This document shows positions 11,629 through 21,377 of a DNA stretch of 64,000 nucleotides, piece by piece (position 1 is the first letter of the stretch; each line of letters opens with the position of its first letter). Both the position numbers and the translations under genes were made by a program. This stretch comes from Cladochytrium replicatum (taxonomy: Eukaryota; Chytridiomycota; Chytridiomycetes; Cladochytriales; Cladochytriaceae), in contig JAHLKD010000043.1 in the NCBI GenBank assembly GCA_025526935.1, forward strand, positions 248,001 through 312,000, given 5' to 3'. The notes under the pieces were generated by a model. The model did no database searches. It saw only the letters and a program-made list of their open reading frames with translations, and was not told the DNA's origin.

Positions 11629-12683
11629 CTATCCTAAGTCCACTGTTCTCCCACCAATCCAAAACCTCGAAATCTTAACTGTCGCCCAGTCCACCGATCC
11701 AGCGGTATACCGTAACTCGAGCCCGCTTGATTTCCACCAATCCAGAATGTCCACATGTCCATTTCTGCTCGCTTCGTCCATTGCGAATGTGTTGTATTTA
11801 AGCGGCATCCCACTCTCTTTCCACCACTCAAGAACACTCAAATGTCCGTTCCGGCTTGCGCTGTTGATCGCCCAATGAGTCGACTGGCTTGCCACCATTC
11901 TAAGACCTCCACGTGTCCGTTCTCACTTGCCCTATCGATTGCGTCTTCGGTGTATTTCAACTTGAGGTTGCTGTCCTTCCACCACTGCAAGATATCCAAC
12001 CTTCCATTCCTGCTCGCCCGCTTCATCGCAGCATGGGTCCACAGTAACTCAAGTCCACTCTTGGCCCACCAGTCGAGAACAGCTATCTCGCTTGCTCTAT
12101 CCATTGCGAAACCGGTGAAATCGACTTCCAGCCCGCTATTTCTCCACCAATCAAGTACCTCAATGTGCCCGTACTGGCTGGCTTCGTCCATCGCGCAGCT
12201 CGTCCGTTTAGGTTCCAGCCCCGACAATTTCCACCATTCCAATACATCGACGCGGCCGCACTTGCTAGCGTAGTCCATGGACGCTTCAGACCAGTCCAGA
12301 CTTAATCTGCTCGATTTCCACCATTCGAGGACACGGATGTGTCCGTTTGCGCTCGCACCGTCCATTGCAGCGTTAGTGAACACAAGTTTGTATCCGCTTT
12401 GGATCCACCAGTCCAAAACCTCGCCATGGCCGTTTTCGCTCGCGCGGTCGAGAGCGTTGTTTTTGTAGAGAGGGGATGGTGATCTGCTCAGAGAATGCAA
12501 TTGAAGAACGTGGGTTAGACCACGAGCGCTGGCGGTGTCTAGTGAGACGACGAGATCCACGAGACGAGAACGGACGATAGGACGGCGGAGCCATGCGGCA
12601 GCTGTGAAAGCGAGCTTGGGCTGACCTGCCCAACTGCCGAGTAGGAGGAGAATTTCGTCGACGATTTCGCTGTCAAGCGACAT
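11629..12683 (-). pseudogene. WWKxSG ankyrin-like repeat protein with two frame breaks
   Basis: The main open frame starts at 12683 and encodes 281 residues. An N-terminal helical region (MSLDSEIVDEILLLLGSWAG, F-box-like in feel but not a clear match) is followed by successive repeats such as NALDRASENGHGEVLDWWIQ, AMDGASANGHIRVLEWWKSS and AMDEASQYGHIEVLDWWRNS. At about 11885 the frame shifts and the repeats continue (WAINSASRNGHLSVLEWWKE, AMDEASRNGHVDILDWWKSS). A second shift near 11690 moves into a last partial unit (VLDWWENSGL). One repeat (DRASEIAVLDWW) lacks its NGH loop. A nearly intact family member, so the loss is recent. Function unknown. Confidence 0.7.
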
Positions 12684-12779
12684 TCTGTGTCAAAACTTTA
12701 GAGTCCCAAGAACAAACGACTTCGGTTGATCAAACGGATGGTACTAGTGAAATAGTACCGAGGCTCTTGATGAATGTGG

Positions 12780-13680
12780 CAAAGCTGGTGATGAAAGGAG
12801 GAACAAATTTTTATCTGCACTTGCAAACTCTGCCAGCAAGACCTCTAAGAATGTGAAGCTGCTAGTTACTGGCACCAGAACATGATGTCTTCTCAATGCT
12901 CCACAATATCCACTGCACTGAGCTCCGCCCGACAGACGAAGACAACTTTTAGGACATCAAAATCTATGCATGCAGGCGCCTGAAAATTATACTTGGACCA
13001 ACAAGAAGCTGCTAGATGAAGCTGTTGACAATCTCAGTGGTGCAGCAGATGGAGTTTTTGTGTGGATGTGACTTGCCTGTGATCTTATCTGCATCAAATC
13101 TCCCAAAAGTGAAATTGAAGCCGTGGCTATCATATCAGCACAGGGTCGTGGAGTTGACTATTGTATGAGCAAATCTTGGAAAATGCTCTCCAGAGTACAG
13201 GTGGGTTTCCCAGGATTTCGGACAGGTGTTTGGAATGAGAGTACCTGTTCCTCAGAGTATTCTGTCAGAGCTGCTCAATATAAACGATACACTTGTTTCA
13301 GCTGAGCTGCTGCTTTATAGGTTTTTGATTGAGATTATGTCAAGTGTTGCAATCAAGTTAATGCACAAGAGTGCCAGTGACTTCTTGACCAATCGAGCCC
13401 ATTGCAGTGATTTTTAGGTTTTCAATTGATTTATCAATCTATGAGACATAATTTTTGAGACATGCTTAGATGTCATGATATCAGGACTTTTTCAAATATT
13501 GACGACTTGAGTCCCACAACAATCTGTGAGAAAATACCTCCTTCTGCACTGGAAAGTCCTGGAACCCTCCGATAATGCTGTCGCTATTAGATTGAGCATT
13601 TTCTTTGTGTTCCTGACATCTCATCAGATGGATTAGTTGAAATACCAATTGAGGTGGATATATGACTCAAAGCCTTACCA
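12780..13680 (+). pseudogene. STAND/NACHT NTPase pseudogene
   Basis: Pieces in two or more frames match the C-terminal half of a fungal NACHT module in order: KNVKLLVTGTRT (12846-12880, like the sensor-1 'vKxLVTSRP' strand), LSGAADGVFVWM with ACDLI (13030-13090, like 'xxAxGLFIWAATACRFI'), VPQSILSELLNINDTLVSAE (13236-13295) and MHKSASDFLTNRAHCSDF (13360-13417, like 'LHaSFsDFLTdxxR'). Stops and frame changes interrupt it and no Walker A remains. NLR-like NACHT genes are a large, rapidly turning-over family in fungi. Its right end abuts the retroelement fossil. Confidence 0.6.
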
Positions 13681-13689
13681 TGAGCCAGA

Positions 13690-14849
13690 ATGAAATGCTT
13701 TCATAGCTGTCGTAAGCGAAAGGAGAAGTCTCGCTCTAAAGCAAAGGATTATAAGAAGGAGAAGAATGACATGAAAGAACGTGCTACTGAGCCCAAAGAA
13801 TCTTCATTGTCTTCCTAGAATTATCAGAACAACAACCCCAATAAGTTATCCAAATCTGCGATTGATGATCTCCCTACGGATAAACTTCATATTTATTTTG
13901 TTGAATCCATGAACAGACTTTCAACAAGAATGTTGAGCTCCTGCAACAGAAGATTGAATATAAGCCAAACAGCTCACCTCTTCAAGGTTAAACTGTGACA
14001 ATTGTATGAATTGCCATGAACCGGGTCATATGGCTCATGTTAAAAACCAGCATATCAGACTGTTCGCTATATGGGTTATCCTTTGGGATGGTCTTTTTTC
14101 TCTTTGATAAGAGAGTTTTTTTGTCAATCCCTCTTCACTCTTACTTATGGACTTGTTATTCATGCATTTATTTCCATGTTTGGCAGGTTCTGTGTGGAGT
14201 GAGCGGCTTTTGGCAGGGGGATGTGGTGTGGCTTGGTCCTTTGAATTATGTCACCAATGTCTTTGACTACAAGTATGCCCACATGCGCTGTTCACTTGAA
14301 TATAGGGTTGATGTCACCAATGTCTTTGACAACAGCATTCCCTCGTTCCCTGACCAGCTTGGGTGGTGTACAGCCTGTGTGATTATTAGGCATATACAAA
14401 CACCTGGGAGAACAGGCTGGGCCAAGAGGCAGAACCTGGAGCTGTTGTGCTAGCTACAGTACAGCTAAAAACGCCCTACCGCTGCCAGGAGAAGCCCCTG
14501 GTTTTAACAGCTCATCAGTGCCCTAAACCTTGCAAAATCTGCAAAGGCAAAATGCCACCTCAGGATCATGGTTGCTGGCAATGTTCACAATACAAACCTA
14601 GGCAAAGGGATAGCGCTGCAGCCAGTGTTGTTGAGAATGATCGCATAATGTGAATCCGATGTTTGACTGATATCACCAGCAATCTGATGATGATATGGAA
14701 TATGTTTTTGCTCAGAAAAAATGCTGGCCTGAATCTGTTGGTACTGATCGTCCTCAAAAACAATTACACATTGTCGAACTTTTGAACAGTGATGAGCCAG
14801 CTGGACCGTTGAACGATCCTGCCAAAGTTACCCCAGCAGCCATAGCCAT
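13690..14849 (+). mobile_element. Fossil of a gag-like LTR retroelement, left part
   Basis: A lysine/serine-rich stretch (13720-13810) is followed by zinc-knuckle-like cysteine/histidine clusters near 13995-14030 and 14510-14590, suggesting a gag-type nucleocapsid region. Family placement (Ty3/Gypsy-like) is tentative; no reverse transcriptase, integrase or LTR was recognised. It is clearly broken in many places and old. The hAT element 14850-20656 is inserted in it, and the remaining part continues after 20664. Confidence 0.4.
14842..14849. repeat. Left 8-bp target-site duplication of the hAT element
   Basis: ATAGCCAT directly precedes the left terminal repeat and is repeated exactly at 20657-20664. 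Eight base pairs is the diagnostic duplication length of hAT transposons. Confidence 0.93.
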
Positions 14850-14871
14850 TAAGGCTCGGCGGTTTTAGGGT

Positions 14872-15030
14872 CTTTCGGGTCGGGTCCGGGTCTGACCAAA
14901 TGTACCCGACCCGAGTGCCGGGTTTTCATGGAAAATTTTCGGGTCGGGTCCGGGTCGGGTCCGGGTCGGGTCCGGGTCGGGTCCGGGTCGGGTCCGGGTC
15001 GGGTCCGGGTCGGGTATCGGGTCCAGTAGG
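14872..15030. repeat. Left GGGTC-rich subterminal tract (11-bp unit)
   Basis: Tandem GGGTCGGGTCC, about six near-perfect copies at 14941-15010, with degenerate copies on both sides. It lies just inside the left terminal repeat and is matched in inverted orientation at 20480-20650. Such subterminal motifs are typical transposase-binding regions in hAT elements; that role here is inference. Confidence 0.9.
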
Positions 15031-15109
15031 AAAACCCTTCTCGGGTCGAAAGTCAGACCTGAGTAAAATCCGATGTGATAGAGAAGCTAAAACGAAGCTA
15101 TTGTTCTTT

Positions 15110-15888
15110 CTGTCCACGCGGACACTTTCCAAGAAGACGCAATATAAGTTTTGTATGTATCAAACAATTTTGCATCACAACAGACATCGAGGCATGTATT
15201 TTCTGTCCACCCGGACACTTTCTCAACTCATTGACGTACTTCAGTTATCTCTACCCAATACAACTAACCTCTCTATCAATGTTACTAGCAATAAGATTCT
15301 GTCCACCCGGACACTTTCTTAACTCATTGACGGTACTTGAGTGATCTCTATCAAGTACAACTAACATCTCTATCAATGTTACTAGCAATAAAATTCTGTC
15401 CACCCGGACACTTTCTCAACTCATTGACGGTACTTCAGTGATCTCTATCAAGTACAGCTAACCTCTCTATCAATGTTACTAGCAATAAGATTCTGTCCAC
15501 CCGGACACTTTCTCAACTCATTGACGGTACTTGAGTGATCTCTATCAAGTACAAACTAACATCTCTATCAATGTTACTAGAAATAAGATTCTGTCCACCC
15601 GGACACTTTCTCAACTCATTGACGTACTTCAGTTATCTCTACCCAATACAACTAACCTCTCTATCAATGTTACTAGCAATAGGATTCTGTCCACCTGGAC
15701 ACTTTCTCAACACATTGACGTACTTCAGTTATCTCTACCCAGTACAACTAACCTGTATCAATGTTGCTAGCAATACAATTCTGTCCACCCGGACACTTTC
15801 CAAGAAGTCACAACAGTAGTTCTGTAACAAACAATTTCTACCACGACAGACCTCGAGAGCTGTGCTTTCTGTGCACCTGGACACTTAG
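15110..15888. repeat. Left array of about nine 97-bp units
   Basis: Unit starts (CTGTCCACCCGGACACTTTC) are at 15110, 15203, 15299, 15396, 15493, 15591, 15687, 15781 and 15869, giving spacings of 88-98 bp. The outer units at both ends are the most divergent. Each unit contains the dyad TGTCC-ACCC-GGACA. The last unit ends about 30 bp before the transposase start. Confidence 0.92.
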
Positions 15889-15921
15889 AGTCGGTAACGT
15901 TCCAGCCACACCACAGCAAAA

Positions 15922-18357
15922 ATGGACGCCGCCTTTGTTAAACCAAAGCGTAAGGCAGCGTCCGACGCAAGCCAAAGACTGGTGGACAGTCATCCGCTTG
16001 ACACACGGAAGCGAAGTCTGCCAGCCCCCCAAATTTCAGAGGCGTCCAGCGAGGGGAACAGCATGCAGGACAAACGCAGACGTGTATCAGGACACAGTGG
16101 CAACAACAGCGCTCGAGAGCCGAGCTCCACATCTTCTTCCAATGACTCCAGCGAGTTGGGCCTGGCTTCTCAGCATGCACCAGAGCTTCCTGCCGACGTT
16201 AGTTTTGCTGACTCTTCAGTGCGACAGGAGCCTGCAGCTGGATCAGTTCAACCATCAATGCTTTCATCAGACGCAGATGTTGATAGCATGTCGGACTATA
16301 GAGGTAGTCGAGGCGGCATAGCGAAGGATTACTATAAGCTTGATAATGGTCTGAGAACATGTTTGGTTGCGAAATGCAAGTGAAGCCAGAAGGTCGATAA
16401 GACGGGATCAACAAAAAACTTCCTCCGGCATCTGAAAAACCACCATGGAAGTATTGCCAGGTCGCTTGGACTGTTGGACATCGTCCCCAAGGGACAACAG
16501 ACATTGAATTTCGGCTCGCAGGAGAAGGAGCAAAACTTTGTGTTCAATCCAGACGTAGCGTGGCGGTCGATTTTGGACTGGATTGCTGCAGACAATCAGG
16601 CTTTTACTGTTGTGGAGAACGAGTTCTTTGTCAGCATGCTGAAGACTTTTCAGCCAAACTATACACCAAAGACGGCAAAAGCAGTGAAGCAAAAGGAGAT
16701 GGATCTTTACGATAGGCAGAAGGAGCTCATTAAAGGTCTGATTGTTGGTTCGCCTTCAAAAGTATCAATAACAGCTGACTGTTGGACATCGAAGAACCAG
16801 ATTTCTTTTCTTGGAATTACTGCCCACTTCATCACAAAAGAATGGGAGCCGCAGGACTTGCTGCTGCAGATGATTCCGATGGTTGGAAAGCATGAAGGCG
16901 TCGCCATGGCTAGTCAGCTTGTCAAGTGTCTGGATGAATTTGGCATGCTATCGGGTGAACGCTTATTGTGCATTACAACCGACAATGGTTCAAACAACTT
17001 TACCATGAGTGCTAAGCTGGAGACGCTCTTGGAAGATAGGGATATTGCGTGGTCTGCAGAAACTCAACACATGCGGTGTATGGCACACATTATCAATCTT
17101 GCAGCAAAGGATTTTATCGATACATTCGCGCCCGCAGGGGACACAGTCGCAAATGACGATAACTCCGGCGTTAATGTCATAAACCTTCTTCGACGGCTAG
17201 TCAGAGGAATCCGGTCTTCCCCAAAACGACGAAGCTCATTTATTGATTCGTGCCGATTTGTGAAACTGGTTCCTCTATTACCAATTATCGATGTGACAAC
17301 TCGCTGGAATAGCACGTTCTATATGGTCAAACGAGCCTTACAGCTACGAGAGGCAATGGACAAAATATGCTGGATTGAAGATTCTTTGAAAGATTGGTCA
17401 ATAAATCCAAAGCAATGGGAGGTCCTACAGAAGATCCGGGATGTTTTGAGCGTTTTCGAGGTTATATCAAAGGCAATCGAGGGGTCTAGATATCCACCAC
17501 TTCCGCTTGTTATTCCATTTTACAACGATCTTATCGATCAACTGGAGGACCTAGAGGAGGCAGAATTGGATGAAACTTTCACCAAAGCATTTCGAAATGC
17601 ACTAGATAAGCTGAGAATATATTACTCAATCGCTAAGAGCCCGTGTTTAGCAGTTGCTACGGTACTCGATCCTCGTTTTAAGGATCAATATTATCGATTT
17701 TCAAAGGCTTGGGAGAAAGATGTAGGAAGGGATCAGGTCACCCTAGTGCGGAAAGTCTGGGAGGAATCGTATAAGTCACGGAAAATCAAGAACAGTGGTG
17801 CCGATGTTTTTGGAAACACGCCAGAACGTCGACACGATTCGAGCGGAGCTTCCGGTGATAGACAGAAAACAACGGACGCTGAACGCTTGAGAGCCATTAG
17901 ATCCGTTTTCATCTGGCAAGAAGAGATTCCTGAGGAAAAAGATGAGCTGGATCGCTATCTTGGCGATCAGGTACTCCGCGGTATTGATTCTGATGGGAAG
18001 CCAATCAATATTATGGACTGGTGGAAGACCGTTGGAAGTGTGAACTTTCCAGCCCTAAGCCAGATGGCAATGGACTATTTAGGAATATCAGCAACAAGCG
18101 CTCCAGTCGAACGAAAGTTTTCAGCCGGGGTTGATTTGGTACCTGCAACTCGCAACCGCCTTGCTCCAAGAACAATAAATGCGTTGATGTGCCGTCATGA
18201 CTGGTTGCATCAATTGAGTGCTGAAGAACCGTTCAAAAATGATTCCCTAGATTCAAAAAGTGATGTTAGTGAGGATTTTGTAAAGGTGCATAATTTTGGC
18301 AAGGATTTTGATGTGGTATTAGAGTTGGAAGCAACTGATGATAACCCACTCTTTTAA
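15922..18357 (+). pseudogene. hAT transposase (Ac-type), one in-frame TGA
   Basis: One frame from ATG 15922 to the stop at 18355-18357 is open except for a TGA at 16381-16383, which falls within a BED-type zinc finger (CLVAKCK before it; STKNFLRHLKNHH after it). An alternative start downstream (16474) would lack the finger. Catalytic-core features are intact: SITADCWTSKN (first Asp), ITTDNGSNN (second Asp), the C-x2-H motif MRCMAHIINLAAKDF, DVTTRWNSTFYMVKRA and a C-terminal hATC dimerisation block (LGISATSAPVERKFSAG, NRLAPRTINAL). Total length would be 811 codons. It may be a recently disabled transposase, or the stop could be read through or spliced around. The N-terminal 130 residues are Ser/Asp-rich and low complexity. 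Confidence 0.9.
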
Positions 18358-18390
18358 ATATAAATTGTTGTTTAGACTGTTCATCTGTTG

Positions 18391-19215
18391 AAGTACCGTC
18401 CAGGAGTTGAGAAAGCGACCGCCTGGACAGAATCCTATTGCGAGTAGTATTTGTAGAGAGGTTGGTTGTACTTGATCGAGATCAGTGAAGTATCAGTGAA
18501 GTACCGTCAATGAGTTGAGAAAGTGTCCGGGTGGACAGAATCTTATTGCTAGTAACATTATTAGAGAGGTTAGCTGTACTTGATAGAGATCACTTAAGTA
18601 CCGTCAATGAGTTGAGAAAGTGTCTGGGTGGACAGAATCCCATTGCTAGTAGTATTTGTAGAGAGGTTAGGTGTACCTGATAGAGATTACTGAAGTACCG
18701 TCAATGAGTTGAGAAAGTGTCCGGGTGGACAGAATCTTATTGCTAGTAACATTGATAGAGAGGTTAGCTGTACTTGATAGAGATCACTGAAGTAACGTCA
18801 ATGAGTTGAGAAAGTGTCCGGGTGGACAGAATCTTATTGCTAGTAACATTGATAGAGAGGTTAGCTGTACTTGATAGAAATTACTGAAGTACCGTCAATG
18901 AGTTGAGAAAGTGTCCGGGTGGACAGAATCTTATTGCTAGTAACATTGATAGAGATGTTAGTTGTACTTGATAGAGATCACTCAAGTACCGTCAATGAGT
19001 TAAGAAAGTGTCCGGGTGGACAGAATTTTATTGCTAGTAACATTGATAGAGATGTTAGTTGTACTTGATAGAGATCACTCAAGTACCGTCAATGAGTTAA
19101 GAAAGTGTCCCGGTGGACAGAATCTTATTGCTAGTAACATTGATAGAGAGGTTAGTTGTATTGGGTAGAGATAACTGAAGTACGTCAATGAGTTGAGAAA
19201 GTGTCCGGGTGGCAG
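18391..19215. repeat. Right array of 97-bp units, inverted relative to the left array
   Basis: Eight full units ending (GGACAG) at 18430, 18538, 18635, 18732, 18829, 18926, 19023 and 19120, plus a truncated ninth at 19186-19215 (GGCAG). The spacing is 97 bp except for one of 108 bp, which carries a small internal duplication. Selected units are the reverse complement of left-array units with about one difference by eye, implying homogenisation or recent expansion. Confidence 0.92.
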
Positions 19216-19242
19216 GGACACAAGTACGGCATTTACAGTGGA

Positions 19243-20352
19243 ATGCCTGTCACTGCAAAGGTTGACAAGTTCCAAGCGACCATTAAACGAGCAGATGAGG
19301 ACCGTGAAAGGACAAAACAGGTCCTCAAACAGTCAGAACGACTGTTGAACATGACAAAAGATCTTGAAGAGACTGCAATGAACGAGAGAAGGACCCGCAT
19401 CGCAGCAGAAGTGCGAGAGAAGGCTCTCATTGATGAATTGGGCAGGGCGGGTGCATTGATTCAGCACGGCGAGCACGAAGAGCTAGCAAGATTCAGGGAG
19501 ATCACCGCTGCAATGGAAAGGGAGAAGCAGGCAACTTCCCAGGAGATTTCACAATGGAAATCACGTGTGACCACCCTGGAGGGAGAGCTTGCTGCTCTGA
19601 AATGACAGGCTGGTCATTCAGAAGCTGCAGCACCTGCGGCGCCAACATCAACAGGCGGCCTAATAAGCATATCGTCGGCTATCAAGGGGATTGGTAGAAT
19701 TCCGAACGTACATCAAACCAGTTCTCCAACGAGTTCCCTTGCATTGCTTAGCCTGCAGCAGCAATGTCGTACGGCTATCCTTTTGGTGAAAGAGGTCATC
19801 CAGGGTATCTGCTTCCAGATGCATAAGATCAATGAGATTATTTATGACCTTAAATTGCCGTCTCTTCCACCATCAATCAAGTACGTCAACGTAAACTACG
19901 AAGTCCTCTCCCGAAATGAGTTTTTACGGCCCATATTTGTTGAATCAGACGACCGCTCAAGCCGAATATCAACTTCAAGTAGCAGTGCTCGGAGCAGCCT
20001 TACTCTTCTTAGGGTGCACATTTTGCTCGGAAACTGGATACGGCACAATAATTCGCTAAGTACGTCTGCCACTATCTATCGCATGTTCAGGGCATTAGTG
20101 GATGCTTATCCTTCTGAGTGGCTAAGGTTCTGGACGGCATACATCGGGCATCTTTCGTCCATAACGCTCCCTGAGGTGGATTGGAAACCTTGGAAGACAG
20201 GTTTAGCCAAGGATTTCATGCTTTCAAATGACGACATTGATCGGTTCATCAGGACTGGGTTGGCGAAGGACGTAACCAGTGGTGGATGGGACTCTGACGA
20301 TATGAACCAGATACAGAAGCTGATTTGGGCTGTTCCACCTATCAACTTGTGA
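19243..20352 (+). pseudogene. Second ORF of the hAT element: coiled-coil protein, one in-frame TGA
   Basis: One frame runs from the array edge to the stop at 20350-20352, interrupted only by TGA at 19603-19605. I take ATG 19243 as start; the frame is open from 19201 (GTG) inside the truncated repeat, and the CAG at 19213-19215 could be a splice acceptor. The first 120 residues are strongly heptad-like and charged (RADEDRERTKQVLKQSERLL, then RTRIAAEVREKALIDELGRA). After the TGA comes a Pro/Ala/Ser linker and a globular-looking C-terminal part with LRVHILLGNWIRHNNSL, DAYPSEWLRFWTAYIGHL and VDWKPWKTGLAKDFMLS. No known family. It could be an accessory transposition protein or a captured host gene. 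Confidence 0.6.
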
Positions 20353-20479
20353 TTGGAGTTTTGTTTCTTTTTACGATAGTGTTTCTAAAATACACACTGT
20401 CCACACAGACACAAAGTGTTCATGTAAATATCCGTGGTCTAACTCAAAATTCAATCAATCCTCTCCTGGGCAGCAAAAA

Positions 20480-20650
20480 CCGGGCGGGTCAGGGTCGGGT
20501 ACGGGTTTCAACCACTTCGGGTCCGGGTATTCCCTTTGTACCCATCAGTGACCCTGCGGGTCCCCAGACAAACACGACCCGACCCAAAGGGTTTGGTGCG
20601 GGTCACCACTGAAACCCGGACCCGACCCGGACCCGACCCGGACCCGCCGA
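20480..20650. repeat. Right GGACCC-rich subterminal tract
   Basis: Inverted counterpart of the left tract: perfect GGACCCGACCC copies at about 20618-20645, with looser GGGTC motifs of both orientations from 20480. It is less regular than the left side. Confidence 0.85.
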
Positions 20651-20656
20651 ACCTTA

Positions 20657-20664
20657 ATAGCCAT
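20657..20664. repeat. Right 8-bp target-site duplication of the hAT element
   Basis: ATAGCCAT, identical to 14842-14849, directly follows the right terminal repeat. Confidence 0.93.
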
Positions 20665-21310
20665 TGACCTCACTGAAGGTGATCTTATGAACATCGACAT
20701 ACCAGTACCTAACAAGGAGACAAAACCAAAGGATGTTCCAAGCTTTATGGATGAACTTGCTTCAAAGCCAAGGCTTCTCAACATGGAAAACTCGAATAAT
20801 CAGGAAGTTTTCTATATGTCTCTTGCTCAACTTACTGAAATCTCTCCTCAATTTTGTGGAAAAATGAAACGGATGTTAACCAAGCCTAAGGCTAAGAAGA
20901 CAACCACCGTCAATAAGCGAAAATACACAACCTGAAATATTGTTGCATCAACGACTAACTTCTCAAATTTCCAACTTCTCTTCAAAGATCGCAAATCTCA
21001 AAGTAGGTGTTGACACTTTGAATAAGCATAGTGGGTTCCGGAACCCTCAAACGCAAAATCCTCCAACTGGTTTGAATTTGCAGTTGACATTCATCGAACT
21101 GTCCTTGCTCTCAAAAGTTCTGTGACAACACTAGAGAATCCTGTGGATCACTTGAGCAACGACCTCTTGCCACATCCCATTCTGAAAATCCACCCCTCAA
21201 CTAATTCCCTTAATGCTAGTGGTAATCCTCCTGTATCTCTGCCTAAGATGACAATTCCTATTAAGCGTCGTATTACGCCGGTCAACGTGAAGCGTCTATC
21301 ATTGATACAT
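20657..21310 (+). mobile_element. Fossil of a gag-like LTR retroelement, right part
   Basis: Continuation of the element interrupted by the hAT insertion. It encodes acidic and then Lys-rich stretches of the kind found in retroelement polyproteins, but no enzymatic domain is recognisable and no LTR was found. Broken and old. The family call is tentative (Ty3/Gypsy-like). Confidence 0.35.
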
Positions 21311-21377
21311 ACATGTTAGCGCCAATCTAATGCTCAAGAACTACACTCTTGTGATGCATTATTGAACACTCACCTCC

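Larger units (their letters stand above)
14850..20656 (+). mobile_element. hAT DNA transposon, 5807 bp, with two ORFs and mirrored 97-bp arrays
   Basis: Boundaries rest on 13-bp terminal inverted repeats (left TAAGGCTCGGCGG at 14850-14862; right, read inward, TAAGGTTCGGCGG at 20644-20656; one mismatch) and an exact 8-bp duplication ATAGCCAT. Inside, in order: a GGGTC-rich subterminal tract, an array of 97-bp units, the hAT transposase (15922-18357), the same array inverted, a second coiled-coil ORF, and a GGACCC-rich tract. Each ORF carries one in-frame TGA and is otherwise open. One element is the simplest reading. An alternative is nesting of an array-bounded element within an outer one, but no 8-bp duplication was found at the array edges. 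The identical target duplication and near-identical units point to a fairly recent insertion. Confidence 0.9.

Noticed and set aside
14900-15322. 140-codon frame through the GGGTC tract and array (Gly/Ser/Arg repeats)
   Set aside because: An artefact of simple repeats within the transposon end; composition follows the repeat.
15110-19215. CRISPR array interpretation of the 97-bp units
   Set aside because: Units are direct tandem copies with no unique spacers, lie in a eukaryotic transposon and have an inverted partner array.
15110-19215. Independent inner transposon bounded by the 97-bp arrays
   Set aside because: No 8-bp duplication was found at 15102-15109 versus 19216-19223, whereas the outer ends have one. 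Kept only as a lesser alternative.
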